Source of the DNA: Evernia prunastri
Lineage: Eukaryota; Ascomycota; Lecanoromycetes; Lecanorales; Parmeliaceae
Direction: 5' to 3'
Length of the DNA: 64,000 bases
Assembly (NCBI GenBank): GCA_003184365.1
Contig: NKYR01000058.1
Location: forward strand, 65,662 to 129,661
Under the pieces are notes generated by a model that worked only from the letters and a program-made list of their open reading frames with translations, was not told the origin of the DNA and ran no database searches. Numbering within the stretch: the first letter of the stretch is position 1; each line of letters begins with the position of its first letter. Below are positions 1-11,425 of this stretch, piece after piece. A program made the position numbers and the translations under genes.

Positions 1-1447
1 TGCTTTTGCTTGCGACCTGGTAGAAATACTTTATAGCTGGCAGTGATTTTACGACAACATTTGTCTGGCTGGACCCTCTTGATGTTGAGCCTCGGAAGAG
101 CCACATTCGTATCTCATCCCCACGACGTGGAAAAGTTCTCAAGAGAGTCAAGGCATAACTCGCCAGCGCAGAAGCCTCACTGGGCATCCCTGATGCACTT
201 TCACTTGAGGCTGGCACTACATCGAAATTTGCGAGAAGGCTGCTAACGTTTTCCTGGTTTATTTGGGTCAAAATCTCGGAACGCACAAATGCTGGCAATG
301 GTTCCGGAGCCGGTGCATCAGTGGACATGGTGCTAACAGACCATGGTGAACGATCTGGCGCTTCCATCCGCGTGCCGATGTCGTCTGCTAGGAATGATAT
401 TAGCCTTGAGACGATCTTGACATACTGTACATCAGGCGAGTCTGTTATGCTTTTTGCGTTCGAATAGGCCAATCTGCGAAAATAAATAAAGTAAGCCAGA
501 AGCCAAAGAAGGCTTTCGCGGCTTTTGAGCTGTAGTATATCATCGTGTGATGTGCGTGACAGAACTTTATTCAGTGCAGCAGCCAACGTCCAATACTGTA
601 TTCCACGACCAAACCCGTCCAGACTACCAAAAACTGCAGGAAGGTCTGGTGTAGCCAAGAACTCAGACGCAAAACCCTCGTAGGCTTCTTCGGTTTTGTC
701 ACTGATTGGCTGAAGGAGTACAAGGGCTGCTGACTCTATTGAACGAGGGTTGGAGCATTGATGGCCTGTCCCTACTTCCGCCAGCGTTCTAAAATACTCA
801 TGGGAGTAAGAAGCGAGGAGTCTCGGGATAGCAGTAGCTACAGAAATTAGAAGAGCTACCAAGTTATCCACAGTACGCGTAGATAACAGAGAAGTCCGCT
901 TTGTTCTCAGGGTTGCCAGAGACAATTTCGCCAGTCGTAGCATTGGGTATGTCCATACAGCGGCGGGATACCCAGATGACTGCATCTGAACGGATTGGAG
1001 ATATCTCGTGGTGAAACGATCAAGGCACTGGACATCAAGCTCGTCTCTCGGCGAAGCAAATTGCACGAGAAGTCTGAGTGAGCCAAAACATTCCTCTTCT
1101 GAAGTATATCCCGGGGCGTCAAGCTGGTGTAGAGGTTGCCGTGTCTCGGAAGGTACCCTAGATTCCCATCCTTCCCTGTAATCCCACTCCTGCCTCCAGA
1201 TGGCCTTGGCCTGCTTCCGCGCCTTGTGCCCTCTCCATGTCTTCTGAATTTTAATCGCCGCAGGTGGACGTTCCCTCTCTTGCTGTCTTAACATTCGCTC
1301 ATGTTGAGCTTGAGCAAGTGCATTTTGCGAGTTCTGCGGCGATGAGGAGGTTCGAGAGCCCGATAAAGCCGCGAAAGGGTTGTTGTTTCGACCTGAAAGG
1401 TTCACTTGTCGCCTTGGGCGTGTGCTGCCTGTAAAGGATGGGAACAT
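1..1447 (-). CDS. HUL5: HECT E3 ubiquitin ligase Hul5/UBE3C-type, 5' part only
   Basis: The minus-strand frame is open from the ATG at 1447 to the window edge (482 codons), with no stop and no need for an intron, so the C-terminal HECT domain lies outside. The N-terminus MFPSFTGSTRPRRQVNLSGR is the conserved start of fungal Hul5 and animal UBE3C. An IQ-like helix (PPAAIKIQKTWRGHKARKQA) sits at about residues 61-80, and the rest is helical and featureless, as in the family. Family knowledge: Hul5 binds the 26S proteasome and extends ubiquitin chains on stalled or misfolded substrates, acting in the nucleus and cytosol. It is transcribed divergently from RRG9 across a 1.67-kb gap. The identification rests on the N-terminus and IQ region, because the catalytic cysteine cannot be seen. 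Confidence 0.85.
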   Translation of the reverse strand, partial: MFPSFTGSTRPRRQVNLSGRNNNPFAALSGSRTSSSPQNSQNALAQAQHERMLRQQERERPPAAIKIQKTWRGHKARKQAKAIWRQEWDYREGWESRVPSETRQPLHQLDAPGYTSEEECFGSLRLLVQFASPRDELDVQCLDRFTTRYLQSVQMQSSGYPAAVWTYPMLRLAKLSLATLRTKRTSLLSTRTVDNLVALLISVATAIPRLLASYSHEYFRTLAEVGTGHQCSNPRSIESAALVLLQPISDKTEEAYEGFASEFLATPDLPAVFGSLDGFGRGIQYWTLAAALNKVLSRTSHDDILQLKSRESLLWLLAYFIYFRRLAYSNAKSITDSPDVQYVKIVSRLISFLADDIGTRMEAPDRSPWSVSTMSTDAPAPEPLPAFVRSEILTQINQENVSSLLANFDVVPASSESASGMPSEASALASYALTLLRTFPRRGDEIRMWLFRGSTSRGSSQTNVVVKSLPAIKYFYQVASKS

Positions 1448-3113
1448 TGCTACCGTTGGACTGCGGATGTCAAGGCGACCTTGAATGGGAGAGGAGAGAT
1501 TTGCAGTTGAACAGGATGGAACATACTCGGTGATAGTGTCAGAAGGAGTACTATAATGACTGTATTTGCCACGCGACTTGTAAAGGCGAGTTCATAGACC
1601 TGATAGGCGCACGGTGCTAATATTTTGAATAGAGAAGACACGTTATCGGATTTTACGAATCTTATGCCCGACCCGACACCTCTACTCTAGGTAGATATCT
1701 AGGTACTCATACTACTCTACTGTCAGTGTTACTTGGGAAAGTCGCTACGATCTAAGGTAATCGTAAGGATGATATGGACATTATACTGCGGTCTAGAACA
1801 TTCCTATCTCTAGTCTTGCATTCAAGTTGGGCCTTCGTGGAAGTTCACCAGTTGTGGAAGTACTAACAAGTACTCTAAGGTACCTACCACGTACCTGATG
1901 TACCTCGATGAGTCTAGCTAGAGAAGCGAATATCAACTAGACCAATTACGACCAATTTTGCAGTCAGTATCTCATCTCATAAAAACCCTCGGCCGGCGAC
2001 GAGATCCAGCTGTACGTGCTGCCGGCTACGAACCTGGTGCTACTAAGGTAGTCATCAGAGCCAAGAGATCTCATGTTGTTTTGGGCTCGTCCCAATGCGA
2101 CACCTACAAGGGACACTGGGATATGAAAACCACCCGACGCGTTGTTTACCTGACTCGTACTCAGGCCCGAAGCTGGTCTTATCTACCAGTGAAGTGATAT
2201 CGTTCTATCAACGCGACAGGATACCCTTGGATCCGGAGCCCGCTCTGAGACTGCTGAAAGTAGCGAGGGCAGGGAAGAACCGAAACGTCTACCTCACTCG
2301 CACTGAGGCCCGAAGTCACTGCTGGGTGTGAAGGCAGTGATGGATGTGGTGTCGCCTAGACTATCGGGGTACGGATTTGGTTAGTGGGAATACTACAACT
2401 GCGTGGTCAGGGAGACGCAGCGGAAAAGTGGTGTTCTTGCAAGACATGGTCGGTCTGTATCAGCTGCTANCCCACTTATCGACGAGATGTCATCGTCCCA
2501 TCGCGGAGGTTCTGGAGTGGAACTCCCAAAGCGCGTACGATGCGCTGCGTATTCGGTCTGGGTGCCGTGTTTGAAGGTTCTCGGACGCTGGGAGAGGGGA
2601 AATGCACAGCCGGGGCCCGTTGCTGGAAAGGGGTGACCCGTTGGTTTGGTCATTCAAATAGGAACGTGATGGGTCTGGTGTCAAGGGCAATAGAAGGTCA
2701 GCAGGGTACATAACGCGAGATGTTGCTGTAGGGAGTCAGATTTTGTTACCAATGAGTTTACCACATAATTCTACACGTCGTGGTATATATTTATAAGTGG
2801 TTCTGACAAGAATTGGTGGATCTGTGACTGATTTAAAAATTTGTGGACGCGAAGCTCGTTTTTTTGAAATACGGGGTTTCTGGAGCAGGCGTCCTAACAC
2901 AAAAGTCCGCGAAGCGATCTAGACTCTTTTGGGCTTAGTCCCGCGTTAGCTTTGGGACTAAGGTAGGACGCCGGCGCTAGGAGGCAAGTAAAGTGCACTT
3001 CCGGGTAGACACGAGTATTCCGCAGTCCTACTCGAGATCCAGTATCTCTACCTTAGGGTTCGGTATTCTCTTTACTTTTCTGGCCGTGCCTTTCCATACT
3101 TTTCATATCCTTC
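1448..3113. other. Intergenic region with direct repeat, stem-loop and one N
   Basis: This divergent spacer separates HUL5 and RRG9. Several short ORFs overlap here in all frames but none resembles a protein. It holds an imperfect direct repeat (about 2139-2200 and 2282-2341), an ambiguous base at 2470, and a nested inverted repeat at 2888-2972. The stretch 1680-1900 is rich in short GGTAC/AGGTA-like words. Promoters for both genes must lie here but no specific site can be named. Confidence 0.6.
2888..2972. repeat. Nested perfect inverted repeat (stem-loop)
   Basis: Outer arms GGCGTCCTA (2888-2896) and TAGGACGCC (2964-2972) are exact complements. Inner arms CTTAGTCCC (2934-2942) and GGGACTAAG (2954-2962) are also exact complements, with an 11-base loop. 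It could be a cruciform or the ends of a tiny palindromic element. No function is evident. Confidence 0.6.
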
Positions 3114-4268
3114 ATGCGATGCTCGGCATGTGCTATTAGTCCGCTAAGATACTTCCCCACCAGCACCGAAGCCGCCAAAACCGCTGGTGTGCGTCAATAC
3201 CTGATCTTTGGAACATTAGGGCACCTGTGTCGCATCAACTCCTACACTCTACGAAATCCGCCTGCCCACACCAGTCGAAACAGTACGCTGCAGCGGTCGC
3301 ATGTCCCAGGTATTCATGCTGCTCCTTCCCCAGTTGAGGAACCTATACCAAAAAATGAGCGATCCCATCGCGACGGAAATGCCTCCCTGGCAGGCATTGA
3401 AAATTCATCCATAGAACATAACAAGTTTCGGGGAGCGATACAGAGAGCGACAATACCAGTCCCGTTGCATTTGAGGCAGGACTCGAAGGTTAAAGGGTTT
3501 TTAAAGGCCCGACCTTCGCCAAAGAATGGAGCATCCTTCGGCCAGGATCTGTTGGAAGAAAAGGCGAAGGGCCTGAGACAGCGTGGGGACGCTGTATCTG
3601 GCTGGCCGAAAGACGCAAAACATGAGAAGAATACAATATCTTCCAAAGCCGCGGGCCTCAGCATGAGAGCTCGACTGCGAGACTATGCTTTCAGGATAAA
3701 AGAAGGAAGCCAAGAGGCAACGCGTTATTGTCCATCTACTAAAGCAAGCGTGAATTTTCGGAGTGGCACTCCTGATTATAGCTATGAGTGTGAACCATGG
3801 CAAACCCAGAAGAGTGCATTATCAGAGAAGTTCGGTTCCACCGGTTGGTTGCCACGGAAGCGTCTTTCGCCAGACACGTTGGATGGCATTCGAGCTCTTC
3901 ACGCTCAGTATCCGGATAAATTCACAACGCCAATACTCGCAGACCAGTTCAAGGTCTCACCAGAAGCTATTCGCCGCATTCTGAAGAGCAAGTGGCGACC
4001 AAAAGGTGAGGAAGAGGAGAGACGAAGACAGAGATGGGAGAAGCGAGGAGAGAATATCTGGAGTCAGATGGTCGAAATGGGAATCAAGCCGCCTAAAAAA
4101 TGGAGGGATATGGGTGTGGGAAAGTTCAGAGAGAGATTGTCAGCTCGAACCGAATCGCTGAGAGTAACATCAAGTCAGCTTGGCCAATCTACGACAAATC
4201 TTCAGCTTATCGCAGCAAAGAGGCATGAGATCGGTTTTCCTGTTCCTCTAGCTGACAGGATCCTGTAA
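3114..4268 (+). CDS. RRG9: Required for respiratory growth protein 9 (Rrg9/neugrin family), mitochondrial
   Basis: This is a single-exon gene of 384 residues. The N-terminal ~200 residues are basic, low in conserved features and suited to a mitochondrial presequence. The conserved Rrg9/neugrin core lies at about residues 235-330. It contains EKFGSTGWLPRKRLSPDTLD, then DQFKVSPEAIRRILKSKW and a lysine/arginine-rich helix (GEEEERRRQRWEKR). Family knowledge: Rrg9 is a mitochondrial protein needed for respiratory growth and mtDNA maintenance, and animal neugrin acts in mitochondrial rRNA and translation. The start at 3114 is the first ATG in frame; a later in-frame ATG would remove the putative presequence. 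The next gene, RGP1, is on the same strand 341 bp downstream. Confidence 0.88.
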   Translation: MRCSACAISPLRYFPTSTEAAKTAGVRQYLIFGTLGHLCRINSYTLRNPPAHTSRNSTLQRSHVPGIHAAPSPVEEPIPKNERSHRDGNASLAGIENSSIEHNKFRGAIQRATIPVPLHLRQDSKVKGFLKARPSPKNGASFGQDLLEEKAKGLRQRGDAVSGWPKDAKHEKNTISSKAAGLSMRARLRDYAFRIKEGSQEATRYCPSTKASVNFRSGTPDYSYECEPWQTQKSALSEKFGSTGWLPRKRLSPDTLDGIRALHAQYPDKFTTPILADQFKVSPEAIRRILKSKWRPKGEEEERRRQRWEKRGENIWSQMVEMGIKPPKKWRDMGVGKFRERLSARTESLRVTSSQLGQSTTNLQLIAAKRHEIGFPVPLADRIL

Positions 4269-4609
4269 GGCCATTTATAAATGAATTCGGAGTTCGGAGG
4301 TCCTTTTACTCCACGTTTTGTACTCTAGACCATCAAGGTACCACACAGTGGCGTTTCGCCAAGATATGTGTTCATTGTCTTCACACAAACCATAAATTTT
4401 TCAGCCGCTTCCCTGCACTTCAAGTAATATCTATAGGTGGGACTCGTCCGTGGTACGTACGAAACAACATCGCTATCCGTAACCCCGTTACGTAGACGTC
4501 ACGTTTCGCCGCCAACAGTGTCAGCGAACCACGTTTCAATCACAGGTGTCAATTTCGCTGGCCCCATGAGCTCCACTATATGGAGTGACGGTCGGTCCGG
4601 GTCAGTATT
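4269..4609. other. Intergenic spacer RRG9-RGP1
   Basis: The 341 bp hold the 3' end of RRG9 and the promoter of RGP1. A short ORF (4437-4685) overlaps the RGP1 start in another frame and has no recognisable product. I see no repeat or RNA gene. Confidence 0.5.
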
Positions 4610-7168
4610 ATGTCAGACATCCGTGTTTCTGTGCAATGGAAGAATCCAACTGTCTTCGCCGGTGAAGACATCGAGTGCACGATAACATTCAAGAATATTA
4701 CGCAGGCACGCAGCGTCTGCCGCTCTCCATCCCCAAAACCTAGTCCTGCCAGTCATAGCTCCTCAAATCGAGAACGGTGGAAGGAGACTCTGCCCCTGCG
4801 CTCCACTAACCCTCCTACGAGTGCTTTGCATAGAAAGTCGCCCTCGTTGTCTGGCCCCCCCAAATCCAACGCCAAGACCCAGAAGCAAGCGTTGTCGCTC
4901 AACAATGCCAACGGCTTTCAGACAGAGAGTTCTTCGGTGATTGATGTTCATGATGAAACATCTAAGTCCACATTCTCAGGGGACAACAAGCACAGGAGAT
5001 CCGTTTCGATTGTCTCCATTCGGGGGGAAGCAGTCGATGAGACCTCTCCACGTAGTCAGTTGATGAATTCTGGACGCTCAGGCCATGGCCATACTCGTGC
5101 TGCCAGTCTGCATGTTATGCCCAGGAGGAATGGACTACTGAGCAATGGATCACCATCAGGTAACTCTCATTCTGCGTACGTCATCACGTGTTAATCACTA
5201 GGCCAGCACCGGGAAATGAGCGGGCGCTCACCATGCCTTCTCCTTTCTTCCGCGCTTCTACCTCGTACGCCGAAAGTCTCCAAAGTACACTTCAGCTACA
5301 GCATCAAATGGAATCGGGAGTCGGTCTCGTTTCTCTGGTGACTGGAACAAGGGATCGCAGTCCCTATCCGGAACTCAGGCCTTCTCATGTGCCCGCCCAT
5401 AAAAGTGAAGGCTCAGGGCGTGTCTCTGGGTTACACAACGAACGGTCACCGGACTATCTTAGAAGAGCACTATCTCCGAGATCTCAGGACGTCAGTAATG
5501 GACTCGACCAAATCAAGCCAGCCACGAGGATATACTCACCTTCTAGTGTTAATGGCACACCGCGCAGCAGCGGAGAGTTCTATTCGATGAGCAACAATTC
5601 AACCGAAACTCTAGCTTCGGAATACAACCCACAGGAAAATAGCCGTCTGTTTCAAAGGCCAGCTCATAGTCGGCAAACATCTTATCTTGCGCCGGCCAAA
5701 GCCTCGAAGCCAGAAGTTTTAATGATGGGCTACGCGCAGATCACGGGTTCCTTCGTCATCGATGGGTCTTTGGTCAATCAAGCGCCATTTGAAGAAGTCA
5801 AGAGGAAGGGCATTGTTGGTGGCCAGGGTGGTGGAGGTGTGGTACGCAACACATCAACCAAGCGAGAGAGTGGGCTACTTGGATCTATAGGCTGGGGAAA
5901 CATTGGGGGATCTCTCGGTGGCTTTCTTGGTGGGACCGAGTTGAGTAGTATTAGGGAGACGAACGATAGGGCGGGTGCAAGATCGATTCCCATTCTTTCA
6001 ACTCCTCAATCGATCTTATTCGTGGATCTTCGGCTAGGGCCAGGGGAGACTCAAAGCTATCATTATAGCCATCCTTTGCCCAAGGGCATACCGCCATCTT
6101 ACAAAGGGCGAGCTATGAAAGTATCCTACAGTTTGGTCGTAGGCACCCAGCGAGCGTCCAGTAACGCACAACAACACCAAGTCCAACGTGCGGATATCCA
6201 CTTCAGGATTTTACCTAGTGTCAATAGTAAGATCCTTCATTGTCGGTCCCTTGAAATACTCTAACGCAAGAGTAGGCTACGGTGAGATTCTAGGGCATAA
6301 CTTAATGTCTCCTCATACGATCTTACAGAACAACGCATCGATCTCGAGCATTAACAATCTTCGGAAAATTGTATTTATCCCTAGAGCGGCTTCTACGCTG
6401 AAACCACCAAAATCTCCCCCTACAGAATTTCTTTCGTATGTAGAGAAGATTCTTGGAACACCTCGCCTGGAGGCAGGGTCTGGTCTCCTTTCTCCGACAG
6501 AGATTGATTCGCGATCACACACGCCCATGACTGAAGAGCCAAGTACCATGCGAGAATCAATCGATATTGCTATACTCAGAAGTAATGTTGCCAAGTCATC
6601 AAATCGTAGCGCAAATCGATTTGAGATAACTAAAGGTGGGCAGCGAGTAGCGGTAGTTCTGCTAGCAAGACCCGCTTACCGTTTGGGCGAAGTTGTACCC
6701 ATAGCTATTGACTTTCAAGAGTCGGACATCTCTTGCTACTCAATACATGCTACCTTGGAGACTGCAGAGACGATAGATCCCGCAATAGCATTGCGGTCAA
6801 AAGCCAGTATCCAACGCGTTACCAGACGGATTCATGCGTCCCAGTTCGAGTCTACTATCTCTGCAAGGAAAATCCTTTTGAATCCAGTGATTCCTACTGC
6901 ATCAACACCCGAATTCATCACCTCCGGCATTAACCTTGAATGGAAACTACGCTTCGAGTTTGTTACTGGCCGGCTTGGAGATGCCGAGGAATTGGAAGAA
7001 GGTATCAATGGACTCATGGAAGAAGTGGCTAGAGACGAAAGAGGCAGCGTACAAGCTGCTGTGCAAGGGCTACCCTGCGAGACTTTCGATGTCACCGTAC
7101 CCTTGAGAGTCTACGGGGCTACGGCAAAATTCGACGAGAACACCGAAGCAGGCGATATTTCCATATGA
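4610..7168 (+). CDS. RGP1: Rgp1-type arrestin-like subunit of the Ric1-Rgp1 GEF
   Basis: Three exons: 4610-5159, 5207-6226 and 6276-7168, giving 820 residues. Intron 1 (47 bp) and intron 2 (49 bp, branch CTAAC) restore one frame through phase-1 junctions. The start MSDIRVSVQWKNPTVFAGED and the block GEILGHNLMSPHTIL after intron 2 are typical of fungal Rgp1. A long serine/proline-rich, low-complexity insert spans about residues 40-270, with an arrestin-like beta fold on both sides. Family knowledge: Rgp1 with Ric1 is the guanine-nucleotide exchange factor for Ypt6/Rab6 at the Golgi, acting in endosome-to-Golgi retrieval. No second component (Ric1) is in the window. The first exon uses the ATG that directly begins the conserved beta strand. 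Confidence 0.88.
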
Positions 7169-8237
7169 ATCGCCCCTTGTTATCAGTCGCTTCCAAAGAC
7201 CGTGGGGTGAGCCTTGAGTCTTGCTAATAGACTGGAGCTGTTAGAGTAGTTTCCCTAGCGCCTCCAGCAACCATTTTGACGTTCGAAGGCAACTTTCACG
7301 CTTTTCCACGAGTGTTCGATCCTTTAACGGGGCAGCTTTTGGCGCGTTAATGTGTCTAACAGCCTCCAGGAGGAGGAGGTAATGGAAAGTATTCCGCCTT
7401 GTTCATCGGGCAGCGACATGGTCAGCTCAAGCCTAGCCAGTTAAAGCGAATCAAGCCCTTTCTATCTCCTTAGGGTGCAGCAGTAGCACGGTCTTGTGAA
7501 AGAATGCTAATATCATAACGTTCACCGGATGTCATCAACATGCCGATATATATCCTGTATAGTCATTTCTATACTGTGGCCGTTACTGTAATAGTGATTA
7601 TGCCGTGCAGGGTAGTTTTACTGGTCAATATCCGGCTTGGCAAGCAGAATTCCGAGAGGAGACAGGATCTGTTACATGAGCAGACTCTTCCACCTCTCGA
7701 TTGCACTCGTACGAATTTCATTGCTCGGTGTGGTTTTGCTTTCACCTCTTCAAGCTCAACGTCTTTAGGAAAAGGAGCAGGTACCTAGAAGTAGACGCTC
7801 CAGGAGATTAATGGTTTTCAACCTTGGGATTGTGATGTAATCATCCGAGGATATATGGTCGCACAGGGATAGAGTACTTCCAAATGGACAACAAGAGGCT
7901 CTTATTGACCAACAAATGCTGGCTTAGTACGAGGGTATTTTAGATACGGAGGATTCTCAGTAGACACGTAGATGGTGCGCGTGGCGGGCGCTAACGTCGC
8001 TAAATCGCGGCAACTCGTCTCCAAGCCAATTCCTAAAATGTCGAACTGTAAACAGTGAGATTGCATATACCCAAACTCGCCAAACTCATTGACTATCCAT
8101 CTGCGTTCGTTATCGAAACCCTTAGTTACCCATTCACTCGGTGTAAGTAAACATTCCGCGGGAGAAAAACGCTGCGGCTGATCCATTGGAATGCAGTGAA
8201 GGGTGACATCCCTGGTGCAGATAGTTTAAACTGTAAG
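7169..8237. other. Intergenic region upstream of MOB1
   Basis: These 1.07 kb contain only short ORFs without recognisable products, including a 94-codon minus-strand ORF at 7902-8186. A promoter for MOB1 is expected. No RNA gene or repeat was found. Confidence 0.5.
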
Positions 8238-9222
8238 ATGGCTTCATTCATCACCACAATGTTCGTCTCTCCGCCTTTCCCGGATATAATTCCCAAGCCG
8301 CTCCCAGCTGTTTCTAGCCCAGTACAAGTCGCTCAATCCAACACGCCACTTGCTACTCATGCCACACTTAATGCGGCAGAAGCGAAGCAACCGAACCAAG
8401 CCTACGGAGATAGAGATCTGCATTTATCTAACGGTATTACTAGAAATGCAAGAACAAGAGGCCAGTTCAAACCCAAGCACGCGAATAAGGGAACAAGCAG
8501 CTACCAGCTACGCCAATTCGCCGAGGCGACTCTTGGAAGCGGTAGTTTAAGAAAAGCTGTGAAACTCCCCGAGGGAGAAGACTTGAGTGAATGGCTAGCC
8601 GTCAATGGTAAAGAGAACACAGCATCCGCCTGATGAAATGGCTGACATCTAACAGTCGTGGACTTTTACAACCAAATCAATCTCCTGTACGGTTCCATCA
8701 CAGAGTTCTGCTCTCCACAATCATGTCCCGAGATGAAGGCCACTGATGAGTAAGATTCTTCCACCTCGATCCTGTATTCATCGCTGACCGGGTAGGTTTG
8801 AATACCTCTGGCAAGACTCCGAGGCTTTCAAACGACCTACCAAGATGCCTGCACCTGAATATATCGAGCACTTGATGGTATGGGTTCAGAGTAATATCGA
8901 CAACGAATCGATGTTCCCTAGCAGGATAGGTGGGCTCGACAGGATTCCATTTGCCTACCTATGCTGATTCGGAATGCCAGGCGTGCCCTTTCCCAAAACC
9001 TTTCCAGTCTTAATCCGTCAGATTTTCAAACGACTCTACAGGGTATACGCCCACATCTACTGTCATCACTATCCAGTAGTTGTTCAGCTTGGACTAGAGC
9101 CTCATCTGAACACGAGTTTCAAGCATTATGTTCTCTTCATAGACGAGCATGGCCTAGCAAGTGGGAAAGATTTCTGGGGTCCTTTGGGGGACTTGGTCGA
9201 TAGCATGCTGAGGAGCGATTGA
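8238..9222 (+). CDS. MOB1: MOB1 kinase activator
   Basis: Four exons: 8238-8607, 8656-8749, 8796-8929 and 8981-9222, giving 279 residues, with introns of 46-51 bp. The protein runs MASFITTMF, a ~70-residue variable leader, then the Mob1/phocein core from KGTSSYQLRQFAEATLGSGS to the C-terminus FWGPLGDLVDSMLRSD. Zinc ligands are visible as the cysteine pair in EFCSPQSCPEM and the histidines in VYAHIYCHHYP. Family knowledge: Mob1 binds and activates NDR/LATS kinases (Dbf2/Sid2) in the mitotic exit/septation network. An upstream in-frame ATG at 8196 would add 14 residues; I chose 8238 because MASF resembles the family start. ATP5 follows 339 bp downstream on the same strand. Confidence 0.93.
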
Positions 9223-9561
9223 TTAGCTACCCTCTGGCTGAATTGCGAAGATCTATAATGTGAAACGGATGCACGACAGTATTTCGGTGTAGTTTACGGC
9301 AAGGGGGGAGGTCTGGGTCTGGTCCGGTTCGCAGTGTCTCTGATTTAGCATAAAGTTCTACGTGCGATAGTATGATCTGACAGGACTTAAATCTCCCTAT
9401 CCTGAAAGTCGCGTTGCAAGTGGGAATTATTGTAGATTGCGAGCTAGCAAGAAGGCTTGGCGCGGTTAGCAAAAACTGCGAGGCTCTATTCGCCCCGGCA
9501 TCGACTGTCTGTAATACTTCACAGCATCTGCTACTCTTGACTTCGCCGGTCATCTGTCAAC
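9223..9561. other. Intergenic spacer MOB1-ATP5
   Basis: The 339-bp spacer holds the MOB1 3' region and the ATP5 promoter. ORFs crossing it on both strands are short and unrecognised. Confidence 0.5.
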
Positions 9562-10453
9562 ATGCTGTCAAGACAATTGAGGACGGTGACTTCGCGAGCA
9601 GCAGCGTCTCGCGCATCTTGTGCAATCGCTTCTCCAGCCCTGAGGGCATACGCACAGGCAGCGCCAGCTCAAGATGCCAAACCACCCGTAGCTCTCTACG
9701 GCCTTGACGGAACATATGCGAGTGCATTGGTATGTTTGAGATGCTTATACTCCTCCCCACAAAGGTTGAAGATAGGCGCGCTCTTGTTATCGATCAGGGT
9801 GACTGATTGCTCTAAATCTAGTATACGGCCGCAGTCAAAGCGTCAGCGCTCGAAACGACATCGAAGTCCCTCGCAGCCTTAGCAGATGTCTTTAAAAAAG
9901 ACCCCAAGCTTCCCGTCATCCTCACCGCTCCGACTCTTACCCCTGGTGATAAGTCTCAGATTGTTCAAGAGCTACAGCAGCATATGGGTGGGCAGGACAA
10001 GGGTGATACGGTCAAGAACTTCCTAAAGACGCTGGCCGACAACAATAGGCTTGGGATCCTACAAGGAGTATGTGAGAAATTTACAACGCTTATGGGTGCT
10101 GCAAGAGGAGAGATTGATTTGACCATCACGAGCGCTTCGGTAAGTCTCCAGCTCAGCGATGGTGTCAAGTTTTTCAATTAATGAACGGACGTATCTACAG
10201 AAGCTTGACCCGAAAACAATTCAAAGGTTGGAGACTGCGGTTTCCAAATCAGAATACAGTCAAGGCAAAAAGCTCAAGGTTATACCTAAGGTAAAGCATG
10301 ATGATGATCTACGCATTGGAGACGCTAACATGTTGCAAGGTGAACCCTGAAATAAAGGGCGGCTTGGTCGTGGAGATTGGAGATCGGACAATTGATCTGA
10401 GTGTCTCTTCAAAGATATCGAAGATGAACAAGCTGTTGACCGACACCCTGTAA
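9562..10453 (+). CDS. ATP5: F1Fo ATP synthase subunit 5 (OSCP)
   Basis: Four exons: 9562-9729, 9822-10139, 10201-10290 and 10340-10453, all phase 0, giving 229 residues. An arginine/alanine/serine-rich presequence (MLSRQLRTVTSRAAASRASC) is followed by the OSCP core. The core includes PPVALYGLDGTYASALYTAA, NFLKTLADNNRLG and the C-terminal beta segment GGLVVEIGDRTIDLSVSSKI. Family knowledge: OSCP sits on top of F1 and joins it to the peripheral stalk in the mitochondrial inner membrane. The length fits fungal homologues. Its 3' end converges on ADI1, with 252 bp between the stops. Confidence 0.93.
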
Positions 10454-10705
10454 GCATCCACCGTTTGTGGGAGATGGGAACATTAGTAGGGAGTACCTCT
10501 GAATGAATGTTCTGATCGCATCGGAGCACATATTGCGTCACGTTGTACATTTTCAAGGCTCCCGCAGCCATTCTGAGTCAGGTCTAGGCATATGATCTAA
10601 AGATGCAATCATAGCTATCAAATTCTTGAGACATTTGTCCTAATGAGTTGGTGCCATCCTTGTTATCACCCAAGCATTTACGGCTAATATGTACGTTGGT
10701 AATCT

Positions 10706-11425
10706 TTAAGTCATCATCCCAGCCTTTGCGCTCTTATCCTGCAGATAATTCTTTCGGTGTGGGTTCTTCTCCAACTCTGGGGCGCGGTTGAGAGGTGTCC
10801 ATTTCGGCTCGTCCTTGAACAGGCGCATAGCTTTGATGTACTGGTCATGTCATCAGCGTCTCCTTTCCTAAGCTGCAATTATCAAAGCATACGTCCTTTC
10901 TATCCGTGGTAAAGCGGTGGAAGATGCCTACGACAGTTTCCGGTTAGCGCTGATCTTGCGCTTCTGATGGCGATAAAGATCGCAGGGACTGGAAATGTTG
11001 GGACTGTACCCGATGGTAGAATAATCAGGTCGTCCTTTTCCATCCTAATTCTGACCCATTCGTCGTGATTGTTTCTTACATCGAAGAAGCCGTTACCGTC
11101 GAGGATGTATCGGATTTCTTCATCCTCGTGGAGGTGCTCGTTGAAGAACATTTTTACCTTTTCCTCATATATCGGACCCATCTGCTCTGGGGATACAACG
11201 ATCTCGTCTCGGTTTTTGTAGGATCGCTCAGAGGCAATTTTATCGACTGAAGATACCGAAGGACAGTGGTGGTAGAGGATGCCGAGTTGGGAGAGGTAGT
11301 CTGTGCTTACGGCGCGCCCTGAATCATGGTCTTCACGCTGATCGCTCTGTGAAGGAGTCAGAGATGATGAGGGTTGTGGAGATGCTATAGCTTACTGGAT
11401 CTTCGTTGTAATAATATGCCTTCAT
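10706..11425 (-). CDS. ADI1: Acireductone dioxygenase (methionine salvage)
   Basis: Four exons on the minus strand: 11396-11425, 11010-11346, 10893-10927 and 10706-10840, giving 178 residues. The start MKAYYYNEDP is typical of the family. The cupin core shows the metal-binding set in FFNEHLHEDEEIRYILDG (two His and one Glu), with a later His in the LPSGIFHRFTTD segment across intron 2. Conserved YIKAMRLFKDEPKWTPLNR closes the fold. Family knowledge: with Fe the enzyme turns acireductone into the keto acid precursor of methionine plus formate, and with Ni it runs an off-pathway reaction. It acts in the cytosol or nucleus. Splice sites are all GT-AG; the first exon is only ten codons. Confidence 0.9.
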
